From Candidatus Saccharicenans sp. (GTDB taxonomy: Bacteria; Acidobacteriota; Aminicenantia; Aminicenantales; Saccharicenantaceae): 64,000 bases of DNA. Positions 37,501 to 46,436 of this stretch are shown here, piece by piece. Below the pieces are notes generated by a model. That model did not search any database, was not told the origin of the DNA, and saw only the letters and a program-made list of their open reading frames with translations. The position numbers were made by a program, and so were the translations under genes. The stretch spans positions 114,606 to 178,605 of the forward strand of contig JANLFU010000006.1 in assembly GCA_024653215.1 (NCBI GenBank), written 5' to 3'. Numbering within the stretch: position 1 is the stretch's first letter; every line of letters begins with the position of its first letter.

Positions 37501-37726
37501 TGATTTTTTCCACGAAATAGGGTGTTACCGGCAGAAAATAAACCCGCTCGGCCAGGAATTCGGAAGTCTGGATGGTGGCGATGTTGGGATTGACCAGGAC
37601 AACTTCCAGGCCTTCTTCTTTGAGGGCCTTGATGGCCTGGCTTCCGGAGTAATCGAATTCGCCGGCTTCGCCAATTTTAATGGCCCCGCTTCCGAGAAGA
37701 AGAACTTTCCTGAGCCTTTTCTTCAT
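34535..37726 (-). CDS. carB: Carbamoyl-phosphate synthase large subunit
   Basis: 1063 residues, full length. Two homologous ATP-grasp halves are visible: VLLLGSGAIKIGEAGEFDYSG at the start and IMVLGSGPYSIGSSVEFDW near residue 555, each followed by ATP-binding loops. The C-terminal MGS-like allosteric domain (ILLSLGGEENKQKFLAAARELAKTGL) starts near residue 935. It makes carbamoyl phosphate from bicarbonate, ammonia and ATP for pyrimidine and arginine synthesis. Its ATG overlaps the carA stop (ATGA, 37723-37726), so the subunits are translationally coupled. Confidence 0.97.
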   Translation of the reverse strand: MKKRLRKVLLLGSGAIKIGEAGEFDYSGSQAIKALKEEGLEVVLVNPNIATIQTSEFLAERVYFLPVTPYFVEKIIEKEKPEAMMISFGGQTALNCGLAMWKQGLLEKHKVEVLGTPPESVEITEDRGLFNQALAEAGLKTPHGIAVSSIEEGLRAAEKIGFPVMLRAAFALGGKGSSLCYKKDELEEKLRIALSESSQVLVEEYLEGWKEIEYEIIRDEADNCLAICNMENIDPMGIHTGESIVVAPSQTLTNTEYHRLREIAFRAVRQLKIIGECNIQYALNPKNGDYRIIEINARLSRSSALASKATGYPLAFMAAKLMLGYTLPDLKNTVTRATTACFEPALDYVTVKIPRWDLKKFARVSRKIGSEMKSVGEVMAIGRSFEEALQKALRMLQVGMYGFVGNENYSFKNLEKELAHPTDERIFGVAEAFKKGWSVEKVAHLTKIDPWFLHRMRGLVEMEKQLRSLSLSSLPAELFLEAKRKGFSDKQIAIFIGASEQEVREKRKKQKIKLAVKQIDTLAAEYPARTNYLYLTYCGSEDDVRFRPSKKKIMVLGSGPYSIGSSVEFDWCAVNTVLTLRRLGYQTIMVNYNPETVSTDYDMCDRLYFDELSLERVLDIYEKEKPAGVIISMGGQVPNNLALKLHQAGVRVLGTSPESIDRAEDRHKFSKLLDELGIDQPPWKEVTSLEEARKFCAEVGYPVIIRPSYVLSGAAMSLVFEENYLEQYLKRASLVSPEHPVVISKFIVGAKEIELEAVASRGKVVASAIIEHIENAGVHSGDATMVVPPQKLYLETIRRARLIGEKIARALKITGPFNLQLLARDNELKVIECNLRASRSLPFVSKVSRIPFIELAVRAMLGLSVSNSRSVFELNYVGVKAPQFSFSRLKGADPRLGVEMASTGEVACLGDDVHEALLKAMLAAGYRLPEKSILLSLGGEENKQKFLAAARELAKTGLTIYATEGTSKFLRRHGIESIMLYKIHQPHQPNLKDFLMDKKIDFLISIPHAGKPAEFDSDYRMRRLAIDLGIPVITNLQLAEAFVSALRARKLTELKIKPWSDYN

Positions 37727-38799
37727 CCGAGCTGCTCCAGAAAGAGGTCAAAGATGAACTCAGTATCGGTCGGTCCCGGGCTGGCTTCGGGGTGGAACTG
37801 AACGCTGAAGACGGGCTTTTTCCTGTGGCGCATCCCTTCGTTAGTTCCGTCGTTGGCGTTGGTAAACCAGGCTGACCAATCCGGGGGCAGGGTACGGGTA
37901 TCAACCGCGTAGCCGTGGTTCTGACTGGTGAGATAACAGCGCCTGTTACCTTCTTCCAGGCAGGGCTGGTTCTGGGAACGATGCCCGAATTTAAGCTTGT
38001 AGGTTCTGGCTCCGGCGGCCAGGGCCAGGATTTGATGCCCCAGGCAGATACCGAGTACCGGCAGGTTTTCCTTGAGCAGAGCCTGGACGGTGGTCACGGC
38101 CCGGCACTGTTGCGGGTCACCGGGTCCGTTGGAGATCACCAGGCCCTGCGGATTAAAGGCCAGGATTTTTTCGGGTGGAAAATTTTCAGGAACTCTGACC
38201 ACTGAAGCTCCCCTGGCCACCAGGGCGCGAATTATTCCACGTTTAACTCCGCAATCAATCAGCACCAGCTTCTTATTGCCTTCCGGGTTGTAGATATGGA
38301 TGTCGGGTGATGACACCTCAGCCACCAGGTTTCCGGCGTTGGGGTCGGGTAGCGTTCGGGCTTCCTTGATTAGCGGTTTTAGCCTCAGCGGTTTCTCTGA
38401 AACCACCAGGAGGCCCGGGATGACTCCATAATGGCGCAGCCTTTTGACCAGGGCCCGGGTGTCTATCCCATAAAGTCCTGGAATCCGGTTTTCTTCCAGC
38501 CAGCGTTCCACCGATTTTCTGGAAGTATGGTGGCAGGGGCGGGGAGTGAATTCGGAAACCACATAACCCTTGATCCAGGGCCGTTCCGATTCAAAGTCTT
38601 CAGGATTAACCCCGTAGTTACCGATCAGCGGATATGTCTGAACCAGTATCTGGCCGTGGTATGATGGGTCGGTGATGGACTCGACGTAACCCACCATCCC
38701 GGTATTAAAAACGACTTCCCCCCAGGTCCTGGCGCAGGCGCCGAATCCTCTGCCCTCAAAGACCGTTCCGTCCTTGAGGACCAGCCCAGCGTACTTCGT
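37723..38799 (-). CDS. carA: Carbamoyl-phosphate synthase small (glutaminase) subunit
   Basis: About 358 residues from the position I favour. CPSase small-chain domain (LVLKDGTVFEGRGFGA, GEVVFNTGMVGYVESITDPSY) followed by a class I glutamine amidotransferase: nucleophile Cys in LGICLGHQILALAAGA and His/Glu in VQFHPEASPGP. It supplies ammonia to CarB. The longest frame begins at TTG 38853, but that TTG is the -35 box of a promoter. The only well placed Shine-Dalgarno (GGAGG, 38807-38811) is 7 bases before an ACG at 38797-38799, exactly where the family normally begins. Either ACG is used or a one-base indel hides an ATG at 38804-38806. Confidence 0.93.
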   Translation of the reverse strand, partial: TKYAGLVLKDGTVFEGRGFGACARTWGEVVFNTGMVGYVESITDPSYHGQILVQTYPLIGNYGVNPEDFESERPWIKGYVVSEFTPRPCHHTSRKSVERWLEENRIPGLYGIDTRALVKRLRHYGVIPGLLVVSEKPLRLKPLIKEARTLPDPNAGNLVAEVSSPDIHIYNPEGNKKLVLIDCGVKRGIIRALVARGASVVRVPENFPPEKILAFNPQGLVISNGPGDPQQCRAVTTVQALLKENLPVLGICLGHQILALAAGARTYKLKFGHRSQNQPCLEEGNRRCYLTSQNHGYAVDTRTLPPDWSAWFTNANDGTNEGMRHRKKPVFSVQFHPEASPGPTDTEFIFDLFLEQLG

Positions 38800-38824
38800 G
38801 CTCCATCCTCCAGAAATTTTTCTG

Positions 38825-38853
38825 ACTTTAGCATAAATCCGGGGGACTGGCAA
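38825..38853 (-). promoter_or_regulatory. Sigma-70 promoter for carAB
   Basis: Minus-strand TTGCCA (38848-38853), 17-base spacer and TAAAGT (38825-38830). Transcription would begin near 38818, which excludes the TTG at 38853 as a start codon. Confidence 0.6.
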
Positions 38854-39040
38854 GACCGGTCGAAAAAATGAAGGACCATTTTGTTATGAAATAAGAAACT
38901 GCAGGCAGGCCGCAGTCTGGTGTAAAAAATTTTTATGGTGAGAAAGAATTTTTATATCAGGGCAGGAAGGGCAGCACAGCCCCGTAATCCTGTTTCCCCT
39001 TATACAGTTATAGTCTGTCGCCGGCTCATCACACCCGGGC

Positions 39041-39056
39041 TGGCACGAAAGTTGCT
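39041..39056 (+). promoter_or_regulatory. Sigma-54 (RpoN) promoter
   Basis: TGGCACG (39041-39047), four bases, TTGCT (39052-39056): a full match to the TGGCACG-N4-TTGC(A/T) consensus, with GG and GC exactly 12 bases apart. The predicted start near 39067 gives a 19-base leader before the ATG at 39086. Such promoters need RpoN and an AAA+ activator, neither of which is in the window. Confidence 0.8.
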
Positions 39057-39085
39057 TTTTCTTGGGTAGAAACAGGGGGTGAGCA

Positions 39086-39958
39086 ATGAAAAAAGTAATT
39101 GGCATCCTCCAGGGGAAAAGGGAAACCGGGAACGAGGGCTTCAATAAGCAGCCGGGGCAAGAATCGCCAGTGGCCGAAGCCCGGCTTGAGGTCAAGAGAA
39201 AAACTAACCTGGAAAAGCTCTCCCGCCCGGAGGTTTTCAGGGATTCCTTCGTCATACTCAGGAAGAATTTCAAGCTGATTGTTCTGGCCGTGGCCATTTC
39301 TGGCCTGATCCACCTGATGGCCGGAGCCCTGCTCATCGGAGTTCCCCTGATGAATCCGGGAACTCTTCCTCCTGTCCAGGTCTACAGCGCTTTCCTGGCT
39401 CCGATGCCATCTCCCACTCCGCCACCTGCTCCACCCAAGGGAAGCCCGAGAGGTTCCGGCAAGAAGGCGCCGGTCATGACCAGGCCCACCGCGGCCCCCG
39501 GCGTGCTGGTAGCCCCGGTTGATATTCCTGAAGAAATCCCCGAGGAAGGGATCGGTGGACAGGGCGATAGGTTCGGCGTTTCCTGGGGTGTGGATTATGG
39601 TGAAGATCAGCCCATTTGGGGAAAGGAACTGGAGAAATTGATAACCCCGGTCGGAGAGGAAGAAGAGAAACCCGTTATGGCGGTAGGTGAAATCAAACCG
39701 CCTCGCCTCATTCGTCGGGTTGAGCCTGTTTATCCCGAGATAGCCCGCCTGGCCAGGAAAGAAGGAGTGGTTATCCTCGAAGCCACGACCGACGTCTACG
39801 GGCGGGTGGTGAACGTTCGCGTCCTTCGCTCGGAACCGTTCCTGGATGAAGCGGCCATCGAAGCCGTCAGGCAGTGGATCTACGAGCCGATGATTATCAA
39901 CGGCCGTCCGCGCTCGGTGACCTTCACCGTGACCGTCATCTTCCGGCTGCAGAAGTAG
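39086..39958 (+). CDS. TonB-family energy transducer
   Basis: 290 residues. A charged cytoplasmic N-terminus of about 65 residues precedes one membrane helix (KLIVLAVAISGLIHLMAGALLI), then a proline-rich periplasmic spacer (PMPSPTPPPAPPKGSP). The C-terminal TonB domain of about 80 residues shows RRVEPVYPEIARLARKEGVVILEATTDVYGRV and DEAAIEAVRQWIYEPM. It would couple the proton-motive force to outer-membrane receptors; no ExbB/D or receptor is adjacent. The long cytoplasmic N-terminus is unusual for classical TonB. It is driven by a sigma-54 promoter. Confidence 0.9.
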   Translation: MKKVIGILQGKRETGNEGFNKQPGQESPVAEARLEVKRKTNLEKLSRPEVFRDSFVILRKNFKLIVLAVAISGLIHLMAGALLIGVPLMNPGTLPPVQVYSAFLAPMPSPTPPPAPPKGSPRGSGKKAPVMTRPTAAPGVLVAPVDIPEEIPEEGIGGQGDRFGVSWGVDYGEDQPIWGKELEKLITPVGEEEEKPVMAVGEIKPPRLIRRVEPVYPEIARLARKEGVVILEATTDVYGRVVNVRVLRSEPFLDEAAIEAVRQWIYEPMIINGRPRSVTFTVTVIFRLQK

Positions 39959-40334
39959 AAGCGCTGACCGTTCGTAAGGATTTTCATAATCCGTAGTCAG
40001 AAAAGTTAATCAGACAAGTCTATATAACCAGAAAATTATAAATTTTAATTCGCATTCCTTATCATCTGCTTGCCCTTTTAGTATCTTTCTGAATCCGATG
40101 ATAACCGCATTTTCTTTTTAAACATCGAATTGACCACGCTGAGACATGATATGAAAGAAGGGGTGGAGACTTTTTTATCAGCCAGCTGAATCCAGGCTAA
40201 CCGGGATATTATCAAGTCTTTATACTGGTTACATCGATCTGGCCCCCCGCTTTTAACAGAAAATATTAAAAGACGTCATTTTTTACTTGTGATAAATTTA
40301 TACCTTTGACAGCCATATAAAAGGAAATAAAAAA
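39959..40334 (+). other. 376-base intergenic region before the S9 peptidase
   Basis: AT-rich with no supported gene. The last 50 bases include TTTGACAG and AAAAGGAAAT, the latter the ribosome-binding site of the peptidase gene; no complete promoter is clear. Confidence 0.4.
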
Positions 40335-42593
40335 ATGAAAAACAAGAATTTTTTAGTCAGCATAGCCGCCATTTTGGTCCTGGGCTGGTCCCTGAACCTG
40401 ATTGGCCAGGAAAAAAAACTTGATCCCTGGCTATCCCCGGAGAGAATTTTCCTCAACCGGGAATTTGTCCAGGAAAGTTTCGGGCCGGCCAGGTGGTTGC
40501 CAGACGGGCGGACCTACACCACCGTTGAGAAGTCTGCGGAGATCGAGGGCGGCACGGATATAGTGGCCAATGATGTGGAAACGGGAAGAAGGCAGGTCCT
40601 GATTTCTGCTTCGGTTCTTATTGACCAGAAGAATTCCAAACCCCTGAGGATCGAAGGATATGACTGGTCAAAAGATGGCCGGCACCTTCTGATTTTCACC
40701 AACAGTCAGCGGGTCTGGCGGTTGAATACCCGGGGCGACTACTGGGTCTTTGACCTGGCGACCAAGCAGCTAAAGAAGCTGGCTGAAAAATTTGAACCCT
40801 CAAGCCTGATGTTTGCCAAGTTTTCGCCTTCTGCCAGGCAGGTAGCCTACGTTTACCGAAATAATATTTATGTTGAAGATATTGACAGTGGCCAGATTCG
40901 CAAGCTTACCTCGGACGGTTCCGAGACCATCATCAATGGGACTTCTGATTGGGTCTACGAAGAGGAATTCAGCCTCCGGGACGGCTTTCGCTGGAGTCCC
41001 GACGGCCGGCACATAGCCTTCTGGAGATTCGACACCAGTTCCATCCAGGACTATTACCTCATTAATAATACTGATTCACTGTATCCGAAAATTATTCCCA
41101 TCAAGTATCCCAAGGTCGGCACCATGAATTCAGAATGTAAAATAGGCGTGGTCGATGTGGCCACTGGAAAGACCGACTGGATAACCATGGCCGGCGATTC
41201 ACGAAAAGATTATTATCTTCCGGTCATGGATTGGACCCAGGATTCAAAGGGAATAATTTTCCAGCATATAAATCGCCTTCAGAACACCAACCAGGTGATG
41301 ATTTTTGACCTGGCCAGCAGGGAATTGAGAACCATATTCACCGACCGGGATCAAGCCTGGGTGGAGGTGATGGACGATTTTATCTGGCTCAACAAAGGAA
41401 AGAACCTGCTCTGGCTTTCCGAACAGGACGGCTGGAAACACGTCTACGAGATTTTCCTCGACGGCCGGCCGTCAAGGCAGATTACCCGCGGCCAGTTTGA
41501 TGTCATCAGCCTCGGTGGCCTTGATGAAAAAAGAGGCTGGTTGTACTTCATGGCCTCTCCGGATAATGCCACCCAGAGGTATCTCTACCGGGTGAGGTTG
41601 AATCAGAGTTCGAAGCCGGAGAGAGTTACTCCACTTACCCTGCCAGGCTCTCACTCCTATCAGATGTCTCCGGACGGCAGTTTCGCTATCCATACTTATT
41701 CCACGTTTGATTCTCCGCCGGTCATTGACCTGGTTAACCTTCCCCGGCATCGGGTTCTTCGTACCCTGGTAACCAACGAATCCCTGAGGGCCAAAGTGAA
41801 TGCCCTGAAAAAGCAGCCGGCAGAATTTTTTAAGGTTGATATCGGCCAGGCCATACTTGACGGTTGGTGCCTTAAGCCGCCCGACTTTGATGAAAACAAG
41901 AAATATCCCGTCATTGTATATGTTTATGGTGAACCGGCAGCCCAGACTGTCCTGGACCGGTGGGGTGGCAACAGCTATTTGTGGCATCTGTTGCTGGCCC
42001 AGAAGGGTTATGTGGTGTTAAGCATCGATAACCGCGGGACACCAGCGCCAAAGGGTCGGGAATGGCGCAAATGCGTTTATCGTCAGGTTGGGATCCTGGC
42101 TCCGGCTGACCAGGCTGCCGCTCTGAAGGCCCTGATAAAACAATGGCCCTGGCTGGATGCCAGCCGGATCGGGGTCTGGGGCTGGAGCGGCGGCGGCCAG
42201 ATGACCCTCAACGCCATGTTCAAGTACCCTGACCTCTACCGGACCGGAATTGCCGTGGCCTTTGTCAGCGACCAGTTACTCTATGACACCATCTACCAGG
42301 AACGATACATGGGCTTGCCGCAGGATAACCCCGAAGGCTACAGGGAAGGGTCGCCCATTCACTTTGCCGGCAATCTCAAGGGCAACCTGCTCATCATCCA
42401 CGGCACGGGCGATGACAACGTCCACTACCAGAGCTTTGAACGGCTGGTCAACGAGCTTGTTGCCCAGAACAAATTATTTTCCATGATGGCCTATCCCAAC
42501 CGTTCTCACGGCATCTCGGAGGGTAAGAACACCACCATCCATCTCTACCGAACGATGCTCAATTTTTTCCTGAAAAACTTGCCGGTTAATTAG
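40335..42593 (+). CDS. Secreted S9B dipeptidyl-peptidase IV-type protease
   Basis: 752 residues with signal peptide (FLVSIAAILVLGWSLNLIG). The N-terminal beta-propeller (about 35-500) includes DWVYEEEF, the double-Glu motif that binds the substrate amino terminus in DPP-IV. The C-terminal alpha/beta hydrolase carries the triad S618 (GWSGGGQ), D693 (GTGDDNVHY) and H725 (NRSHGI). It would release Xaa-Pro dipeptides in the periplasm or outside the cell. It lies upstream of a GH95 gene in the same orientation. Confidence 0.93.
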   Translation: MKNKNFLVSIAAILVLGWSLNLIGQEKKLDPWLSPERIFLNREFVQESFGPARWLPDGRTYTTVEKSAEIEGGTDIVANDVETGRRQVLISASVLIDQKNSKPLRIEGYDWSKDGRHLLIFTNSQRVWRLNTRGDYWVFDLATKQLKKLAEKFEPSSLMFAKFSPSARQVAYVYRNNIYVEDIDSGQIRKLTSDGSETIINGTSDWVYEEEFSLRDGFRWSPDGRHIAFWRFDTSSIQDYYLINNTDSLYPKIIPIKYPKVGTMNSECKIGVVDVATGKTDWITMAGDSRKDYYLPVMDWTQDSKGIIFQHINRLQNTNQVMIFDLASRELRTIFTDRDQAWVEVMDDFIWLNKGKNLLWLSEQDGWKHVYEIFLDGRPSRQITRGQFDVISLGGLDEKRGWLYFMASPDNATQRYLYRVRLNQSSKPERVTPLTLPGSHSYQMSPDGSFAIHTYSTFDSPPVIDLVNLPRHRVLRTLVTNESLRAKVNALKKQPAEFFKVDIGQAILDGWCLKPPDFDENKKYPVIVYVYGEPAAQTVLDRWGGNSYLWHLLLAQKGYVVLSIDNRGTPAPKGREWRKCVYRQVGILAPADQAAALKALIKQWPWLDASRIGVWGWSGGGQMTLNAMFKYPDLYRTGIAVAFVSDQLLYDTIYQERYMGLPQDNPEGYREGSPIHFAGNLKGNLLIIHGTGDDNVHYQSFERLVNELVAQNKLFSMMAYPNRSHGISEGKNTTIHLYRTMLNFFLKNLPVN

Positions 42594-42735
42594 GGAGAAA
42601 TGGTGGCCGTCTGCCGGCAGGATGCAGAATGAAAGATGATTTAATTGAGCCGGTTTTAAAGTATGAGATCCAATTTCAAAGCCTTTCGTCGGCAGGTTAA
42701 AGAGCCGGCCAATTAGAAATGGAGGGAGCGTAAGA

Positions 42736-45213
42736 ATGAAAAAATTGACACGGTTGCTTGTAATAGGATTGCTTGGGATTGCGATTGCCGTTACTTTCGG
42801 CTGCAGTTCTGCACCGGTACAATCCTCGAATTCTTCAGGTATAGATCCCACCACGGTCCTCTGGTACAACCATCCGGCTGACAAATGGGAAAACGCCCTG
42901 CCTGTGGGCAATGGCCGGCTGGGGGCGATGGTCTTCGGAAAGGTTGATGAAGAGCGCATTCAATTCAACGAGGAAACTTACTGGAGCGGCGGGCCCTATT
43001 CCCAGACTGTTCAGGGCGGATATCGGGTACTGCCCGAGATCCAGTCCTTGATATTCAATGGCGAGTACATCAAAGCTCATAAGCTCTTCGGCCGCTATTT
43101 GATGGGCTACCCGGTTGAACAGCAGAAATACCAGTCTATGGGAGATTTGATCCTGAAACTGGGGCACGGCCCCGAAGTTAAAGATTACAGGCTGGAACTC
43201 GACCTGAAAACGGCCATTGCCAGGGTAAGTTACGAGGCTAATGGCATTAGATTCGAACGGGAAGTCTTCTCCAGCCCGGTTGACCAGGTTATCGTGGTCA
43301 GGCTGACCGCCGACCGGCCGGGCAGCATCTCCCTGGTGGCCAATTTACGTGGTTTCCGCAACCAGGCCCATTCCAATTATGCCACCGATTACTTCAGGAT
43401 GGACGGTTATGGCCAGAACGGCTTAATCCTGCGCGGCAAATCGGCCGATTACCTAGGTGTAGAAGGACAGCTCCGCTATGAAGCCCAGCTCAGGGCCGAG
43501 GCCCAGGGCGGTTCGATGTCTGTGGATGACACCGACCTAGTTATAAAAAATGCCAATTCCGTAACTCTATATCTGGCTACGGCCACAAATTTCGTGAACT
43601 ATAAAGATGTCAGCGGAGACCCGCACCTGAGGGTTGAAGAGACGCTCGGTAGAATTGCCGGCAAACCAATAGAGCAAATTAAAGAAGACCATGTCAAAGA
43701 ACACCAGCGATTGTTCGGCCGGGTTTCAATCGACCTGGGCTCGACGGCTGCGTCTTTCCTGCCCACGGATGAAAGGCTCAAGAAATTTGATGGGAAAAAT
43801 GACCCCAACCTGGCCGCCCTCGTTTTCCAGTTCGGACGTTACCTGCTGATTTCCTCGTCGCGGCCCGGCACCCAGCCGGCCAACCTTCAGGGCATCTGGA
43901 ACCAGTACCAGAATCCTTCCTGGGATTCGAAATATACCACCAACATAAATACCGAGATGAATTACTGGCCAGCCGAGGTGGCCAACCTGTCCGATTGCGC
44001 CGCGCCTCTGTTCAAAATGATTAAAGAGCTCACTGACCAGGGAAGCGAGGTGGCCAGGGAGCATTACGGAGCGAAGGGCTGGGTTTTCCACCAGAATACC
44101 GACCTGTGGCGGGTGGCCGCTCCCATGGACGGGCCGCAGTGGGGAACCTTTACCACCGGCGGCGCCTGGCTCTGCACCCATCTCTGGGAACATTATCTTT
44201 ACACTGGCGACCTGGATTTCCTGAAAGAATATTACCCGGTGATGAAAGGCAGCGTCGAGTTTTTCCTCGATTTCTTGAAAGAACACCCGAAATATGGCTG
44301 GCTGGTGACCAATCCTTCCACTTCACCGGAAAATTTCCCCGACCGCCCGGGCAATGGGCCTTTTTTTGACGAGGTTACCGGGTGGATGAGCCCGGGGACT
44401 ACCATCTGTGCTGGTTCGACCATTGACATGCAGATCCTGAACGACCTGTTCGATTATGTGGCCGAGGCTTCCAGAATTCTGGGGGTAGATGAAGAATTCA
44501 GGAATAAAGTGCTTGAGACCAGACAAAAACTGGCGCCCATGCAAGTTAACAAGAAAGGAGAGCTTCAGGAGTGGCTCGAGGACTGGGGACAGAAAGAAAA
44601 GAGCCATCGCCATATTTCACATCTTTATGGCCTGTTTCCCGGAAACCAAATTTCGCTGCGAAAAACGCCGGAGCTGGCTGGGGCGGCCAGGGCCGTCCTG
44701 GAACAGAGAGGGCTTGTGGGAAATGGCTGGTCTTCGGCCTGGAAAATGGCCTGCTGGGCCAGGCTGCTCGAACCAGAGAAAGCGATGGAAAATCTGGTCT
44801 ATGCCCTTCATAATTACACCTTCAATAACCTGTTTTCTATCTGTTCCAAGGCTCTTCAGGTGGACGGTTCTTTCGGAATGACCGCAGCCGTGGCCGAGAT
44901 GCTGGTGCAATCGCACGAGGGAGAAATTTTTATCCTGCCCTCTATTCACGGTTCGTGGAAGAAGGGAAATATCAAAGGAATCAAAGCCCGGGGAGGTTTT
45001 GAACTGAACTTGAGCTGGGATGAAAATAAAGTTATAGAAATCGAGGTCATTTCCACCCTGGGGAGAACCTGCAGTATTCGCACCCCTTTTCCGGCCGAAG
45101 TTAAGCAGGTTTCATCTGGATTATCCCTGACCGGCCAAGAAAAGACTCTTTTTTCCTTTGAGACCGAGCCCGGTAAGAGCTATAAAATGACTTTCATTCC
45201 GATAGCCAGGTGA
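42736..45213 (+). CDS. GH95-family alpha-L-fucosidase-like lipoprotein
   Basis: 825 residues. Lipoprotein signal LLGIAIAVTFGCSS. The GH95 N-terminal domain starts with LWYNHPADKWENALPVGNGRLGAM. The (alpha/alpha)6 barrel has NINTEMNYWPAE, which carries the two catalytic-site Asn residues of the family, and QEWLEDWGQ, around the proposed general-acid Glu. C-terminal beta domain ends SYKMTFIPIAR. Family activities include alpha-L-fucosidase and alpha-L-galactosidase. With GH38 nearby it points to use of fucosylated or mannosylated glycans. ATG behind GGAGGGAG. Confidence 0.92.
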   Translation: MKKLTRLLVIGLLGIAIAVTFGCSSAPVQSSNSSGIDPTTVLWYNHPADKWENALPVGNGRLGAMVFGKVDEERIQFNEETYWSGGPYSQTVQGGYRVLPEIQSLIFNGEYIKAHKLFGRYLMGYPVEQQKYQSMGDLILKLGHGPEVKDYRLELDLKTAIARVSYEANGIRFEREVFSSPVDQVIVVRLTADRPGSISLVANLRGFRNQAHSNYATDYFRMDGYGQNGLILRGKSADYLGVEGQLRYEAQLRAEAQGGSMSVDDTDLVIKNANSVTLYLATATNFVNYKDVSGDPHLRVEETLGRIAGKPIEQIKEDHVKEHQRLFGRVSIDLGSTAASFLPTDERLKKFDGKNDPNLAALVFQFGRYLLISSSRPGTQPANLQGIWNQYQNPSWDSKYTTNINTEMNYWPAEVANLSDCAAPLFKMIKELTDQGSEVAREHYGAKGWVFHQNTDLWRVAAPMDGPQWGTFTTGGAWLCTHLWEHYLYTGDLDFLKEYYPVMKGSVEFFLDFLKEHPKYGWLVTNPSTSPENFPDRPGNGPFFDEVTGWMSPGTTICAGSTIDMQILNDLFDYVAEASRILGVDEEFRNKVLETRQKLAPMQVNKKGELQEWLEDWGQKEKSHRHISHLYGLFPGNQISLRKTPELAGAARAVLEQRGLVGNGWSSAWKMACWARLLEPEKAMENLVYALHNYTFNNLFSICSKALQVDGSFGMTAAVAEMLVQSHEGEIFILPSIHGSWKKGNIKGIKARGGFELNLSWDENKVIEIEVISTLGRTCSIRTPFPAEVKQVSSGLSLTGQEKTLFSFETEPGKSYKMTFIPIAR

Positions 45214-45440
45214 TTAATTGGAAAGAAATTTATGTAACGGACAAGCAAACATACCGGGGATTTTTTTCCGTTGATTGAGCTGCGAATTTTGCGATCAGAA
45301 AGAGTTGAGATTCATGTGATTTCTAGCCGCATCGCTTGGGATCGGCCTAAAAGCTAAAAAGTTGTGGTGGTGCAGAAAGAAGACGGGTTAAAATTGTCAG
45401 TGATCAGTGTTAGTTTCGTTATGATTCTGAGAGGTAAGAT

Positions 45441-46436
45441 ATGCTCCTTTTAAGCCGGGATAATTTGAAAAATCTTTTGAGCATGAGGGAAGCCATCGAC
45501 CTGGTGGAGAAGGGTTTTCTCTGGCTTCACCAGAAAAAAGTCCTGATGCCACCAAGGTCAGTTATTCCAACGCCTTTTCATGGCGGGTCGCTGCTGATGA
45601 TGCCGGTTCTGATCGAAGACAGGAAGAAGTTCCTGGTTACTAAGGTAATAACCGTTTACCCTTATAACCAGCAGCTATTTGGCTATCCGGCTTTGCAAGG
45701 AATTAACCTTATTTTTGAGGCGGAAAATGGAACCCCGGTGGCCATCCTGGATGCCCATTTCCTGACCGCCCAGCGCACGGGGGCGGCCGGGGGCGTGGCC
45801 CTGAGATACCTGGCCAGAAAAGAGGCCGACACTGTTGCCCTTTTTGGAGCCGGTCCCCAGGCCCGGACCCAGCTGGAAGCCGCCTGCACCGTGCTTCCAG
45901 TAAAAAAATGTTACCTGGTCAGCTTCGGTGATCCACGCGAGAAGGCTTTTGCCCTGGAAATGGGCACCAGGTTGGGGATTGAGGTCCTGGTTACCGGGGA
46001 CGCCGAAAGCGCCGTTTCCCGGGCCGATGTGGTAATTACCGCCACCAATTCCAGGGAACCGGTTTTTAAGGGAGAGTGGCTGAGACCAGGAACACACGTT
46101 ACGGCCATCGGTTCGTTTCAACCTGAAGTCCGGGAACTTGACAGCGAGACCATCAGGAAGAGCCGGGTTTTTGTGGACAACCTGGAGGCAGCCCGGGAAG
46201 AAGCCGGGGATATTATCATTCCTGTCAAGGAAGGCGTGATAACCTGGGATAAGGTAGAAGCGGAACTGGGAGAGGTGATTGCCGGAGAAAAGCCGGGCCG
46301 GCAGAATGCGGATGAAATAACTGTTTTCAAGTCGGTGGGGCTGGCCATCCAGGATGCGGTGGTGGCGGTGGGCGCATATCTCAAAGCCGAAGAAAATAGG
46401 GTGGGCAGAAATTTTCTGCTGGGCGGGGAACAATGA
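45441..46436 (+). CDS. Ornithine cyclodeaminase/mu-crystallin family enzyme
   Basis: 331 residues. The N-terminal segment (LLLSRDNLKNLLSMREAIDLVE, then PPRSVIP and GGSLLMMPVL) and the Rossmann NAD-binding domain (VALFGAGPQARTQLEA, about 140-155) define the family. The residue cluster GTPVAILDAHFLTAQRTGAA is typical. Substrates vary: ornithine, alanine or cyclic imino acids. Its stop overlaps the ATG of the serine dehydratase gene (ATGA at 46433-46436), so both probably serve amino-acid breakdown. Exact substrate unknown. Confidence 0.88.
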   Translation: MLLLSRDNLKNLLSMREAIDLVEKGFLWLHQKKVLMPPRSVIPTPFHGGSLLMMPVLIEDRKKFLVTKVITVYPYNQQLFGYPALQGINLIFEAENGTPVAILDAHFLTAQRTGAAGGVALRYLARKEADTVALFGAGPQARTQLEAACTVLPVKKCYLVSFGDPREKAFALEMGTRLGIEVLVTGDAESAVSRADVVITATNSREPVFKGEWLRPGTHVTAIGSFQPEVRELDSETIRKSRVFVDNLEAAREEAGDIIIPVKEGVITWDKVEAELGEVIAGEKPGRQNADEITVFKSVGLAIQDAVVAVGAYLKAEENRVGRNFLLGGEQ

